Shown in pieces: positions 24,800 through 32,650 of a DNA stretch of 64,000 nt. The stretch lies in the NCBI GenBank assembly GCA_009929695.1, contig RZZW01000002.1, positions 96,527 to 160,526 of the forward strand. The letters run 5' to 3'. Within the stretch, counting starts at the first letter, position 1, and each line of letters starts with the position of its first letter. Made by a program: the position numbers and the translations under genes. The notes beneath the pieces were generated by a model. That model was not told the origin of the DNA, ran no database searches, and saw only the letters and a program-made list of their open reading frames with translations. Origin of the DNA: Clostridia bacterium (GTDB taxonomy: Bacteria > Bacillota > Clostridia > Oscillospirales > Ruminococcaceae).

Positions 24800-26024
24800 T
24801 TTCAACACCTGCGAAGTCTGAAGCAGCGGTGCTGTACGGCTCTCTTTTATCGCTCAGTGGTGCAAGTGTAGGTTTGCCCTGCGGCTTCACCACATAGTCA
24901 GTCATAGCCTCAGCAAATTTCTTTTTACCGAGCAGGCTTTCAACCTCTGTCAGTGTTTTAGGCTTACGCTCATAAAGCATTTCCTCATTGTAGCCCAGCT
25001 CAATAACAGCCTTAAATGCTTCGTCAACGTCCTTAAAGGCTCTGTTACTGCGTCCGGCTACAAGTTTCCAACCGGGGATTTCTTTTCCGGCAAGGATAGT
25101 AGCGGTAGCGTATTCCTGTAAGTCCTTGTACCACTGCACAAGTGATTCCGCACGGGTAAGTAAGTCACCAACCTCAGCGTCAGAGAGCATAGGCGGTAAA
25201 CCGATAACGGCTTTTGCCTCAGGTGAAAGCTCTTTGAGTTCGGGTGCTACCTTGCCCTCAACGGCAAAGTCCTTGAAGTCCTCAAACGCTGTATGCTGAT
25301 CCGCACGGGCGCGGCACTGAGCCTTACCTTTGCAGAAACGGCAGTGTTCACCGGGACAGAATGTGCCGGGACCGTTGAAAGCCTCCTGTGCAACAGGCTT
25401 AATACTTTCACCCCAAGCCGTGAGTTCTTCCACTGTAAGAAAATCCTCACTTGCTTCCTCTGAAAGACGGGGCTGACAGATACCCATTGATACATTTTTG
25501 ATTGCACCGCCGAAAACGGGAGCAAACATTTTGAGTGCGCCGAGAGCGTAAAGCCTCATTTGAGGATTACCAACGGCTGACACTGCAACGCCTTTTCCGT
25601 GCTTGTAGTCTGTAATGTGGAGCGTGTCACCGCCAATCATTACACAGTCACAAGTTCCAAAGCCTTCAGGAACATAATCGGAAAAGTCAACCTGTACTTC
25701 CTGTGTCACATACGGTGCGGCTGTGTAGCCCAGCGCCTTTTGTTTCAGGTAGTCAACATAGGCTTCTGCCGTTTTCAGCATTTCATCTGAATAGTACGGG
25801 CTTTCGCTGAGCTTTTTCAGCTCAGAGTTGAATTTACGCTTAGTAACGGTGGTAAAGTATTTACGGGCGTAAAGCTCACAAATACTGTGTGCAAGCGTCC
25901 CTTCCTCTGCATAGTCAGTAGTGCCGTTAGGAAACTGAGCTTCAAAGAGAGGGGCAGCCGTACACTGCAACCAGCGGTGAGCCGAGGACGCACTAAGCAA
26001 AGCGTGTTTGTTAGGTGTCGGCAT
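24792..26024 (-). CDS. DUF2800 protein (RecB-like PD-(D/E)XK nuclease)
   Basis: 410 residues. SSAHRWLQCTAAP at the N-terminus, TCDCVMIGGDTLHITDYKHGKG (catalytic D...D-x-K) near residue 125 and CPGEHCRFCKGKAQC near 230 match DUF2800. The four cysteines, counting the N-terminal one, fit the Fe-S cluster of AddB/Cas4-like exonucleases. It probably resects phage DNA for recombination with the DUF2815 protein. The tail carries AASDFAGV. Confidence 0.85.
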   Translation of the reverse strand: MPTPNKHALLSASSAHRWLQCTAAPLFEAQFPNGTTDYAEEGTLAHSICELYARKYFTTVTKRKFNSELKKLSESPYYSDEMLKTAEAYVDYLKQKALGYTAAPYVTQEVQVDFSDYVPEGFGTCDCVMIGGDTLHITDYKHGKGVAVSAVGNPQMRLYALGALKMFAPVFGGAIKNVSMGICQPRLSEEASEDFLTVEELTAWGESIKPVAQEAFNGPGTFCPGEHCRFCKGKAQCRARADQHTAFEDFKDFAVEGKVAPELKELSPEAKAVIGLPPMLSDAEVGDLLTRAESLVQWYKDLQEYATATILAGKEIPGWKLVAGRSNRAFKDVDEAFKAVIELGYNEEMLYERKPKTLTEVESLLGKKKFAEAMTDYVVKPQGKPTLAPLSDKREPYSTAASDFAGVENG

Positions 26025-26038
26025 GATCGCTTACCTCC

Positions 26039-26500
26039 TTAAATGTTCGCACCAAGCGCCCTCATATCGTTTGCAAAGGCGTTAAGCACATCAGGGGTTG
26101 CACCGTTGAGCTGAGTAACAGCCACAACACCATACTTGCCGAGCAAGTCAATAAGCGGCTGCATTTTTCCCTGTTCGCACAGTGCCGCACCTGCTTTGCT
26201 GAGAGCGTCAATGGTAGGAACGGCTACCGCATTAGAAGGGGACGGTGCAGAAGGGACAGAAGGTGCTGTGTTCACCGGCGCACCAGTATTCACCGCCTGC
26301 GTAGGTACTGCACCCTGCGCCGGAACGGGAGCAACAGCAGGGGTGGTAGGGTTTGCTGCCGGGGTGTTGTTTGCCTGAGCTACCGGGGAAACGGGAGCAG
26401 TCGGAACAGTTACGGATTTACCACCGCCGATAGCTGCGGCAAGGTTGTTCAGTGCTTCGGTCAGAGCCGGAGCGTTTACGGTTACATTTACTTCAAACAT
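26039..26500 (-). CDS. Phage protein with Ala/Pro-rich linker (153 aa)
   Basis: A short N-terminal domain (FEVNVTVNAPALTEALNNLAAAIG) and a C-terminal helical domain (DALSKAGAALCEQGKMQPL) are joined by about 65 residues of Pro, Ala, Val and Thr. It sits upstream of DUF2800 in many-gene early order. The function is unknown; the layout suggests a tether between two partners. Confidence 0.65.
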   Translation of the reverse strand: MFEVNVTVNAPALTEALNNLAAAIGGGKSVTVPTAPVSPVAQANNTPAANPTTPAVAPVPAQGAVPTQAVNTGAPVNTAPSVPSAPSPSNAVAVPTIDALSKAGAALCEQGKMQPLIDLLGKYGVVAVTQLNGATPDVLNAFANDMRALGANI

Positions 26501-26521
26501 GATATATGCCTCCTATAATCA

Positions 26522-27148
26522 TTAGTTTTGAATTATCTGTTGCCAGTAGTCGGATTGTGTCATTACTTTTCGTGAGTAGGCGCTTGTTTCGTAGCCCTGA
26601 TCCCAGAGCCTTCTTGCGCCTGTTTCGCCACAGTTATACGCCATAAGAGCTTTTGACGTATCACCGTACTTGTTTAAGAGTTCACTGAGCATAAAGACAC
26701 CGGCAACAATATTGCCTTCGTACTCAGTAGGCTCTATCCCAAGTTCACGAAGCCGAGGATAGTTACAAGGGTTAATCTGCATAACGCCCCAACAAATACC
26801 GCTGTCTGCCTCTAAATCAAAACAGCTTTCACACTCTGCAACCGCCAAAGCCAAAGCATACGGAACGCCATAGTCTTTACAAGCCTGTTGCATAACCTCC
26901 TGAAGAGAACACGAAAGCGGAATACGCTCACTGTATGTAAATTCCGGCTCTGTTACCTCTACAACCTCTGTGAATGAAACCGCTTGCACGGGAGCAGCGT
27001 TGTAGTTGATAGCAGCCTCAGTAGTTACCACAGGCTGTGTTTCGTCATTAGGCTGTTGTGATTCTGCCCGGTTGCAAGTGATGAACAGTGTAGCTATTGC
27101 CAGCACCACTACTGCAAACAGCAGAATGATTGTTTTGTTCTTTCGCAT
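26522..27148 (-). CDS. Membrane-anchored lytic transglycosylase (SLT domain)
   Basis: The start at ATG 27148 has GGGAGG 9 bases upstream. One N-terminal membrane anchor (IILLFAVVVLAIATLFITC) is followed by a linker and an SLT goose-lysozyme-type domain: AVAECESCFDLEA (catalytic Glu), WGVMQINP, and ALMAYNCGETGARRL. It cleaves peptidoglycan outside the membrane. Its early-operon position is unusual for a lysis gene and suggests a role in superinfection or envelope remodelling. Confidence 0.8.
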   Translation of the reverse strand: MRKNKTIILLFAVVVLAIATLFITCNRAESQQPNDETQPVVTTEAAINYNAAPVQAVSFTEVVEVTEPEFTYSERIPLSCSLQEVMQQACKDYGVPYALALAVAECESCFDLEADSGICWGVMQINPCNYPRLRELGIEPTEYEGNIVAGVFMLSELLNKYGDTSKALMAYNCGETGARRLWDQGYETSAYSRKVMTQSDYWQQIIQN

Positions 27149-27308
27149 GAGAATTAACCTCCCTGTTTCGGCTTTGCTGCCACTGTTCAAATTTCTCACG
27201 ATTTTTAGGATCGTCATAGAAATCAATCATTGCGGCAGTGAGTGTCCGGCAGAGGTTTTTAAGGTCTGCGGACGGGATTTGTGTGTAGTCGATTTTGAAG
27301 CCTAACAT
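27048..27308 (-). CDS. Hypothetical phage protein overlapping the transglycosylase gene
   Basis: 86 residues from ATG 27308 with AAGGA 9 bases upstream. The first 50 residues (helical, YTQIPSADLKNLCRTL and FYDDPKNREKFEQW) look like a genuine small phage family. The last 30 overlap the transglycosylase start by 101 bases in another frame, so the 3' end may be less constrained. The function is unknown. Confidence 0.55.
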   Translation of the reverse strand: MLGFKIDYTQIPSADLKNLCRTLTAAMIDFYDDPKNREKFEQWQQSRNREVNSHAKEQNNHSAVCSSGAGNSYTVHHLQPGRITTA

Positions 27309-27313
27309 CTGGA

Positions 27314-27508
27314 TCAGTCCTTGTTTGCGTCATCAGAGATAACCGTTGTATTGTTTCTCTCGAAAGCGAGTAGTGCTTCAGCGGTAACACGGTACTGCTT
27401 TCCAACCTTTACAGCCGAAAGCCTTTGCGTCCTGATCCAAGCCCAAACTGTTGTGAGCTTAACTCCGTATCTTTCGGCTATTTGCTCACAGCTATAAAAC
27501 TTTTCCAA
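27314..27508 (-). CDS. Excisionase-like MerR-type HTH protein
   Basis: 64 residues with SCEQIAERYGVKLTTVWAWIRTQRLSAVKVG, the winged-helix pattern of HTH_17/Xis proteins. It is the first leftward early gene opposite the repressor and probably assists excision by the serine integrase or acts as an early regulator. GGAGG lies before the ATG. Confidence 0.8.
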   Translation of the reverse strand: MEKFYSCEQIAERYGVKLTTVWAWIRTQRLSAVKVGKQYRVTAEALLAFERNNTTVISDDANKD

Positions 27509-27527
27509 ACAAAAATCCTCCTTTCAC

Positions 27528-27556
27528 TTGACTTTTGTTTAGTTTTGTTGTATAAT
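27528..27556 (+). promoter_or_regulatory. Rightward (lysogenic) promoter
   Basis: TTGACT (27528-27533), 17 bases, TATAAT (27551-27556) reads toward the repressor at 27741, leaving a leader of about 180 bases. It points at, and its transcript crosses, the leftward promoter. The spacer contains ACTTTTGTTTAG, one of three similar repeats in this region. Confidence 0.75.
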
Positions 27557-27683
27557 TTTTAGTGCCAGTAAAACCTTATACAACAGAAACTAACCGCTGT
27601 AACTCACAAAACACAGGGGCTTGCTCTTCTTTTGCCTGAATTTTGTTTCGTTGAGTTTATTATACTTTACTTTTGTTTCTTTG
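27531..27683. promoter_or_regulatory. Three operator-like repeats (MTTTTGTTTM)
   Basis: ACTTTTGTTTAG at 27531, AATTTTGTTTCG at 27639 and ACTTTTGTTTCT at 27669 are similar 12-mers. The first lies in the spacer of the rightward promoter, the third in the spacer of the leftward promoter and the second just downstream of the leftward -10. They are good candidates for repressor operators, judged by placement only. Confidence 0.45.
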
Positions 27684-27687
27684 TCAA
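27659..27687 (-). promoter_or_regulatory. Leftward early promoter (perfect consensus)
   Basis: On the minus strand TTGACA (27682-27687), 17 bases, TATAAT (27659-27664) reads toward the excisionase-like gene and the early operon. It faces the rightward promoter across about 100 bases, so the two transcripts overlap in opposite directions. Confidence 0.8.
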
Positions 27688-27740
27688 GGGGTTTTTGCGA
27701 AAAAGTTTGAAAAAGTTTCTTTTCAAGGAGGCAAAGCAAA

Positions 27741-28142
27741 ATGACACTGTATGAGAAGATCCAAGTGCTGTGTAAAAAAGAGGGCTTTGAAATATCAAAT
27801 TTAGGTGAGCATATCCCCGGTTTGAACGTAACAAAAGGCTCTATAAGCAAGTGGAAAAGCGGTGCTGTTCCACGAGCAAGCACACTAAAAAGCATTGCTG
27901 AGCATTTCGGCGTACCCGTAACATACCTGACAGAAAACCACGGGGACACGATTGAAAACCAGAACATCACCGACAACCACGGAATAATAGGACACACCCA
28001 CGCACCCGTTACAATAATCAACGGCTCTGAGCGTAAACTTTCCGAACAGGAAGTTGAGCTACTTAACATCTTTGAAAAACTCAGCGTAATGGAACAGGCA
28101 AAACTACTTGTATATGCAAATGGGCTTGTAGGTGATAAATAA
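27741..28142 (+). CDS. Phage XRE-family repressor
   Basis: 133 residues. The N-terminal HTH (LYEKIQVLCKKEGFEI...TKGSISKWKSGAVP...LKSIAEHFGVPVTYL) occupies residues 1-65 and is followed by a short linker and a C-terminal helix pair. AAGGAGG lies 10 bases before the ATG. No peptidase domain is present, so induction would not be by self-cleavage. It probably represses the leftward early promoter. The stop overlaps the next start (TAATG). Confidence 0.85.
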   Translation: MTLYEKIQVLCKKEGFEISNLGEHIPGLNVTKGSISKWKSGAVPRASTLKSIAEHFGVPVTYLTENHGDTIENQNITDNHGIIGHTHAPVTIINGSERKLSEQEVELLNIFEKLSVMEQAKLLVYANGLVGDK

Positions 28143-28690
28143 TGACCGGGCTTGAATATGAAAAGCTGGTAGCAAAGTATCTGCGGCGGCACGGCTATTT
28201 TAATGTTTCAGTAACGAAGGCCTCAGGGGACTACGGCGTTGACGTGATAGCCCACAAAGGAACACACCGTTACGCCGTGCAGTGTAAATACTACTCAAAT
28301 GAGGTGGGGCTTGAAGCCGTACAAGAAGCTGTTGCAGGGAAAGCTATGTATAAATGTGATCGGGCAATGGTGGTAACAAACGCAACCTTTACGAAGGCTG
28401 CGTCAGAGCTTGCCTGTGAAAACAATGTTATTCTGCTGTCCGGGATAAGATCGGCAGGACTGGGTGATATGGCAACCGTCATATCGTGCTTCCTGCTCCC
28501 GTTCCTTTTCCTGTTAGCCGGACTTGCCGGAATGTTTGCGGCAGTCGGTGAAACACTGATAAAGCAATTTCAGAACGGGCAGTACGCACTTGCCGCCTAC
28601 AACATCATTTCAATTATTGCCGTAGGTGCTGTGGCAGCCGCCGTTGTTTTCCTTATAGGTAAAATCAGAATCCGAAAGAAACAGAAATAA
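28142..28690 (+). CDS. Membrane-anchored Mrr-like restriction endonuclease (lysogenic conversion candidate)
   Basis: 182 residues. Residues 1-110 are an Mrr-type PD-(D/E)XK domain: SGDYGVDVIA with Asp34 and VQCKYY with Gln47/Lys49. Two transmembrane segments follow (about 115-140 and 158-175), with a basic tail. It is co-expressed with the repressor in the prophage state and could cut incoming DNA at the membrane as superinfection exclusion. That role is inference. Confidence 0.75.
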   Translation: MTGLEYEKLVAKYLRRHGYFNVSVTKASGDYGVDVIAHKGTHRYAVQCKYYSNEVGLEAVQEAVAGKAMYKCDRAMVVTNATFTKAASELACENNVILLSGIRSAGLGDMATVISCFLLPFLFLLAGLAGMFAAVGETLIKQFQNGQYALAAYNIISIIAVGAVAAAVVFLIGKIRIRKKQK

Positions 28691-28720
28691 AAAAAAGCCC
28701 TCTGCTGTGTAGCAGAGAGC
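28689..28720 (-). terminator. Hairpin with T-run on the minus strand
   Basis: CTCTGCT-GTGT-AGCAGAG is preceded by seven A on the plus strand. Read leftward it is a hairpin followed by TTTTTTT, an intrinsic terminator facing the lysogeny genes. For rightward transcription it only precedes the integrase ribosome binding site. Confidence 0.5.
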
Positions 28721-28736
28721 GAAGGGAGGTGTCAAA

Positions 28737-30353
28737 GTGTCTGTTGATATTCAGTTTAACATTCCGAAAGATAAGCCAATAGGTGAAACGCTTGCTGTGG
28801 TGTACGCCCGGTATTCTTCCCACAGTCAGGGTGAACAATCCATTGAGGGGCAGTTATCAGAGGCACGAAAGTACGCCGCCTCTCACGGATATACCATTGT
28901 GCATGAATACGTTGACCGAGCCAAAACAGGACGCACAGATAACCGTGAGGAATTTCAACAAATGCTGAAGGACACGGCAAAGAAACAATTTGAGGTTATT
29001 ATCCTCTGGAAAGTTGACCGTTTCGGACGGAACAGAGAGGAAATAACCTTTAACAAGTACAAGTGCAAAAAGAACGGTGTCCGTGTTGAGTATATAGCTG
29101 AAACGATACCGAACACGCCGGAGGGCGTTATTTTGGAAAGTGTGCTTGAGGGCTTCGCTGAGTATTACAGCCTTCAGCTTTCACAGAATATCCGTAGAGG
29201 GCAAGCCGAGAGTGCCGAGAAATGCCAAAGCACGGGCGGCAACCGTCCGTTAGGTTATAAGACAGGTCCCGATAAGAAATTTATCATTGATCCTGAAACA
29301 GCACCGACCGTACAGCTCATTTTTAGTATGTATGCTGCCGGTCACACGGTAACAGAAATTGTAAAGCACCTGAACAGTTTAGGACTGCACACGCTCAGAG
29401 GCGGCAAGTTTACCAATAACAGCCTGCACAGCGTTTTGAATAACGAAAAATACACAGGCGTTTATATCTACAAAGACCAGCGAATTGAAGGCGGTATGCC
29501 CCGTATTATTGATGATGATACCTTCCAAAAGGTACAAGAAATGCTGAAAGTGAATAAACGTGCGCCTGCGGCAAAATGGACTAAGGCTGATTACATTTTA
29601 ACCGATAAGGTATTTTGCGGTAAATGCGGTATGCCTATGATCGGAGAATCGGGAACGAGTAAGACAGGTGCAAAGCACAATTATTATATTTGCTCTAAAA
29701 AGAAACGGTTTAGACAGTGCGATAAAAAAGCCGTCCGGCAGGCTGACCTTGAACAGCTTGTAATAGAAAAAGCCTTAGAGGTTTTACAAGATGATGAACT
29801 ACTTGAATTTATCATTGAGAACACATGGAATTTCTATCAGGCGCAGGACGAAAGCCGGGAGGAATTAGAATCTTTACACGCTCAGCTTGAACAGGCAGAA
29901 AAGGGTATTGCAAACTTAGTAAGAGCCATTGAAGCCGGTATCATAAATGAGGCTACCAAAAAGCGAATGGACGAATTAGGGGAACAGAGGAAAACCTTAC
30001 TTGCTGCCATAGCTGACAGAGAAATAGCAAGAGGCTTTCACATAACACGGGATCACATAGCCTTTTTCCTTTACAGCCTCAGAGATTTAGACTATGAGGA
30101 AAAAGAGAGCCAGAAACGCTTGATACAGGTGTTCGTAAACTCTGTGTATGTATTTGATGATGAAATAACAATCAATTTCAATTACACAAGCGGAAATGTT
30201 ACTATTTCACTGAAAGAAACAGAGGACGGCAAGGCTGGTGAAGGGTTCGTACACCGTGCGTCTTGCTCCACCATTGTTCCCATAGACGAACACTTTGTAT
30301 CGTCTATGGGAATTTTTTTGTCTTGCTGTGTATCATATATTTTATACTCTTGA
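28737..30353 (+). CDS. int: Large serine integrase
   Basis: 538 residues from a GTG with AGGGAGG 7 bases upstream. The resolvase domain has VVYARYSSHSQGEQSIEGQ (catalytic Ser), KVDRFGRNR and EGFAEYYSLQLSQNIRRG. A recombinase domain (PLGYKTGPD...) and a zinc ribbon (CGKCGMPM...YYICSKKKRFRQC) follow, then a coiled coil. An intrinsic terminator (30279-30319) lies inside the last 75 bases, so the C-terminal tail probably crosses the right attachment junction. Confidence 0.92.
   Translation: MSVDIQFNIPKDKPIGETLAVVYARYSSHSQGEQSIEGQLSEARKYAASHGYTIVHEYVDRAKTGRTDNREEFQQMLKDTAKKQFEVIILWKVDRFGRNREEITFNKYKCKKNGVRVEYIAETIPNTPEGVILESVLEGFAEYYSLQLSQNIRRGQAESAEKCQSTGGNRPLGYKTGPDKKFIIDPETAPTVQLIFSMYAAGHTVTEIVKHLNSLGLHTLRGGKFTNNSLHSVLNNEKYTGVYIYKDQRIEGGMPRIIDDDTFQKVQEMLKVNKRAPAAKWTKADYILTDKVFCGKCGMPMIGESGTSKTGAKHNYYICSKKKRFRQCDKKAVRQADLEQLVIEKALEVLQDDELLEFIIENTWNFYQAQDESREELESLHAQLEQAEKGIANLVRAIEAGIINEATKKRMDELGEQRKTLLAAIADREIARGFHITRDHIAFFLYSLRDLDYEEKESQKRLIQVFVNSVYVFDDEITINFNYTSGNVTISLKETEDGKAGEGFVHRASCSTIVPIDEHFVSSMGIFLSCCVSYILYS
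30279..30319 (+). terminator. Intrinsic terminator inside the 3' end of the integrase ORF
   Basis: A perfect 11-bp inverted repeat (CCCATAGACGA/TCGTCTATGGG, 10-base loop) is followed by AATTTTTTT. It begins 75 bases before the stop codon at 30353. It probably marks the prophage right end, with host DNA starting in this neighbourhood. Confidence 0.8.
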
Positions 30354-30378
30354 TTGCGTACACCTTATTTGATATAAT
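30350..30378 (+). promoter_or_regulatory. dinD promoter
   Basis: TTGATT, 17 bases, TATAAT, about 75 bases upstream of the dinD ATG. A short palindrome TGCG-AATA-CGCA lies just downstream (about 30396-30407), but I see no clear Firmicute LexA box. Confidence 0.65.
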
Positions 30379-30453
30379 GTGTAAAGTGAAATCGTGCGAA
30401 TACGCAACGTGCAAAATACGGCAAAAAATAATGACAGAAGCCGGGGAAACAAA

Positions 30454-31341
30454 ATGAATGACATTGTAAAGTATTCACAACAAAACTTTGACGGCATAAA
30501 GCATATTAACGAAAACGGTCAAGAATACTGGTATGCAAGAGAATTGCAAGCGGCGCTTGAATATGCACAATGGCGGCGCTTTGCCGAAACAATAGAACGC
30601 GCTAAAATTGCTTGTGAAAACAGCGGAAATACTGTTTCAGACCATTTTGCCGACGTTGGCAAAATGGTCGCACTTGGTTCGGGCGCAGAGCGTGAAGTAG
30701 ACGATATAATGCTATCACGCTATGCGTGTTACTTAATCGTTATGAACGGAGACAGCCGCAAAGAGGTTATAGCCTTAGGTCAAACCTATTTCGCCGTAAA
30801 GACACGACAGCAAGAAATAATAGAAGATTACGACGAGCTGTCAGAGGAACAAAAGCGCATTGCTATCCGCGCCGAAATGAAAGCACATAACAAGTCTTTA
30901 GCTGCCGCCGCCGAAAAATCGGGCGTTAAAACCGCGCTTGAATATTCAACATTTCAAAACAGGGGCTATCAAGGCTTGTATGGCGGGCTTACCGCCGCCA
31001 ACATAAAACAGCGCAAGGGCTTAAAGGGCAGCCAACAAATACTTGACCATATGGGAAGTACAGAGCTTGCGGCTAACTTATTTCGCGCCACACAAACAGA
31101 TGAAAAGCTGCGCCGCGAAAACATACAAGGCAAAGAAAATGCGGGCGCGGTGCATTATGCCGTTGGCGTAAAGGTAAGGCAAACCATAGCAGAGCTTGGC
31201 GGCACAATGCCCGAAAATCTACCCACGCCAAGCAAGAGCGTTAAACAACTTGAACGTGAACAAGCCAAGAGCTTAGGCAAGAAAAATAATATACTGCCCG
31301 CTTTGCATGCTTTGGACTATACCCCGAAATACGGACAGTGA
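30454..31341 (+). CDS. dinD: DNA-damage-inducible protein D
   Basis: 295 residues from ATG 30454 (MNDIVKYSQQNFDGIKH); the tracked start is 20 codons upstream without support. EYWYARELQAALEYAQWRRF is the Bro/KilA-N-like DinD core and DDIMLSRYACYLIVMNGD follows. In E. coli DinD inhibits RecA filaments. It is the first gene right of the integrase and ends at a strong bidirectional terminator. Whether it is host or prophage cargo depends on the exact attachment site. Confidence 0.88.
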   Translation: MNDIVKYSQQNFDGIKHINENGQEYWYARELQAALEYAQWRRFAETIERAKIACENSGNTVSDHFADVGKMVALGSGAEREVDDIMLSRYACYLIVMNGDSRKEVIALGQTYFAVKTRQQEIIEDYDELSEEQKRIAIRAEMKAHNKSLAAAAEKSGVKTALEYSTFQNRGYQGLYGGLTAANIKQRKGLKGSQQILDHMGSTELAANLFRATQTDEKLRRENIQGKENAGAVHYAVGVKVRQTIAELGGTMPENLPTPSKSVKQLEREQAKSLGKKNNILPALHALDYTPKYGQ

Positions 31342-31394
31342 AAAAAAGCACCTCCTGTTGTAGAATAGAAACTACAACAGGAGGTGCTTTTTTA
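31341..31394. terminator. Bidirectional terminator after dinD
   Basis: A 16-bp perfect stem GCACCTCCTGTTGTAG/CTACAACAGGAGGTGC with an 8-base loop is flanked by A7 and T6, so it can stop transcription on either strand. Confidence 0.9.
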
Positions 31395-31593
31395 TTTGTC
31401 TGTTAATCGGGGAACAGTCCACTTAGTGCTGCAAAGCGGGCTTTTTGTCATATCTCTTTAGTGTAAAGCGCTAATTCATTTATTGAAGCGGGTTTCCTTT
31501 TCCGACATAATATTCACATGCAATTACGTTAAACTGTATAAATACTAGGAGTTATGTACAAACTATTAACAAAATTTATGTGAAATATCTCAA

Positions 31594-31622
31594 TTGCAAT
31601 CGGTGGATTGTTTTGCTATACT
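31594..31622 (+). promoter_or_regulatory. PTS operon promoter
   Basis: TTGCAA, 17 bases, TATACT, about 30 bases upstream of the antiterminator target. The 200 bases between the dinD terminator and this promoter hold no gene that I can support. Confidence 0.6.
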
Positions 31623-31651
31623 TAAAGGCAGAAAAAGAGAAATACTTTTGC

Positions 31652-31746
31652 GGATTGTAACCGTGTATAACGGGCAAGACCAAATTTCTGTATCCACTTT
31701 AATGGCTTTAAGGCGGATATTGCAGAGGTTTGGTCTTTTGTCTTTT
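31652..31746 (+). promoter_or_regulatory. LicT/GlcT-type ribonucleic antiterminator (RAT) and overlapping terminator
   Basis: GGATTGTAACCG...CGGGCAAGACC matches the RAT consensus bound by BglG/SacY/LicT/GlcT regulators. Its 3' half overlaps AAGACCAAA, which pairs with TTTGGTCTT (31729-31737) before a T-rich stretch, forming a terminator. A PRD-type antiterminator bound to the RAT would allow transcription of the PTS genes. The regulator gene is not in the window. Confidence 0.82.
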
Positions 31747-31776
31747 TATAAGCATAGGAAGGGTGAAGCAAAGGGT

Positions 31777-32274
31777 ATGTTTGAAAAATTTAAAAAAGCC
31801 ATGGGCATGATGCCTAAGGAGTTTGAGATAGGTGCGCCTGTTGAGGGCGAGGCAGTGGCGGTGTCGCAGGTGTCTGACCCGACGTTCGGGGAGGAAATTC
31901 TCGGCAAGGGCATTGCGATAATACCGAGTGTCGGCAAGGTTTTAGCGCCTGTTGACGGCGTTATCGACACCATGTTTGAGACAGGTCACGCGGTGAGCAT
32001 TCACAGTGCGGACGGCACAGATGTGCTTGTGCACGTTGGGCTTGACACGATATCTTTAAAGGGGAAATATTACACAATTCACAAGCAGACGGGCGACACC
32101 ATCAAAAAGGGCGATTTGCTTATTGAATTTGACATCGAGGGCATAAAGAGCGAGGGGTACGACGTCATAACGCCCGTTATAATTTGCAACAGCGACGAAT
32201 ATAATTTTACACCGCACATCGGCGCTCACGTAAAGCCGCTTGACACTGTTATAACGCTCACACCGGCGAAATAA
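31777..32274 (+). CDS. PTS glucose-family EIIA component
   Basis: 165 residues from ATG 31777; the tracked upstream part is the untranslated RAT leader. The EIIA-Glc fold has GHAVSIHSADGTDVLVHVGLDT, with the histidine pair at residues 71 and 86, spaced as in E. coli Crr. It receives phosphate from HPr and passes it to the EIIB domain of the gene two places downstream. Confidence 0.9.
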   Translation: MFEKFKKAMGMMPKEFEIGAPVEGEAVAVSQVSDPTFGEEILGKGIAIIPSVGKVLAPVDGVIDTMFETGHAVSIHSADGTDVLVHVGLDTISLKGKYYTIHKQTGDTIKKGDLLIEFDIEGIKSEGYDVITPVIICNSDEYNFTPHIGAHVKPLDTVITLTPAK

Positions 32275-32348
32275 GCCTTGTAGGGACGCCATACAGTCGA
32301 TTTTTGTAAGCTTTATATATTACAAATAAATTTAAGGAAGTGCAATTT

Positions 32349-32606
32349 ATGAAATCATTTGAATACACAATAAAAGACGAGCTTGGAATACACGCGCGTC
32401 CGGCAGGGCTTTTGGCAAAGCTTGCGATGAAATATCCGTGCAAGATAACTATGAAAGCGCCGAAAAAAGAGGTTGACGCAAAGCGCGTTATGGCAGTTAT
32501 GAGCGCGGGCGTTAAAAACAGCGACAGCGTTACGCTTGAGTTCGACGGCGAAAACGAGAGCGAAGCGTACGACGAAATGCTCGCGTTTTTCACTGAAAAT
32601 CTGTAA
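32349..32606 (+). CDS. HPr-family phosphocarrier lacking the Ser46 regulatory site
   Basis: 85 residues. DELGIHARPAGLLAKLA carries the phosphorylated His15. The usual Ser46 context (KSIMGVMS) reads KRVMAVMS here, so residue 46 is Arg. Such a protein can transfer phosphate but should not be phosphorylated by HPr kinase. It sits between EIIA and EIIBC and may be a dedicated carrier. The start at 32349 follows AAGGAAG. Confidence 0.85.
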   Translation: MKSFEYTIKDELGIHARPAGLLAKLAMKYPCKITMKAPKKEVDAKRVMAVMSAGVKNSDSVTLEFDGENESEAYDEMLAFFTENL

Positions 32607-32650
32607 CCTACAGGCACCGTGCCTGTGAAATATAAGGAAGAACACGAATC

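Noticed and set aside
30396-30407. LexA box before dinD (palindrome TGCG-AATA-CGCA)
   Set aside because: It does not match the Firmicute GAAC-N4-GTTC pattern, so SOS control cannot be claimed from it.
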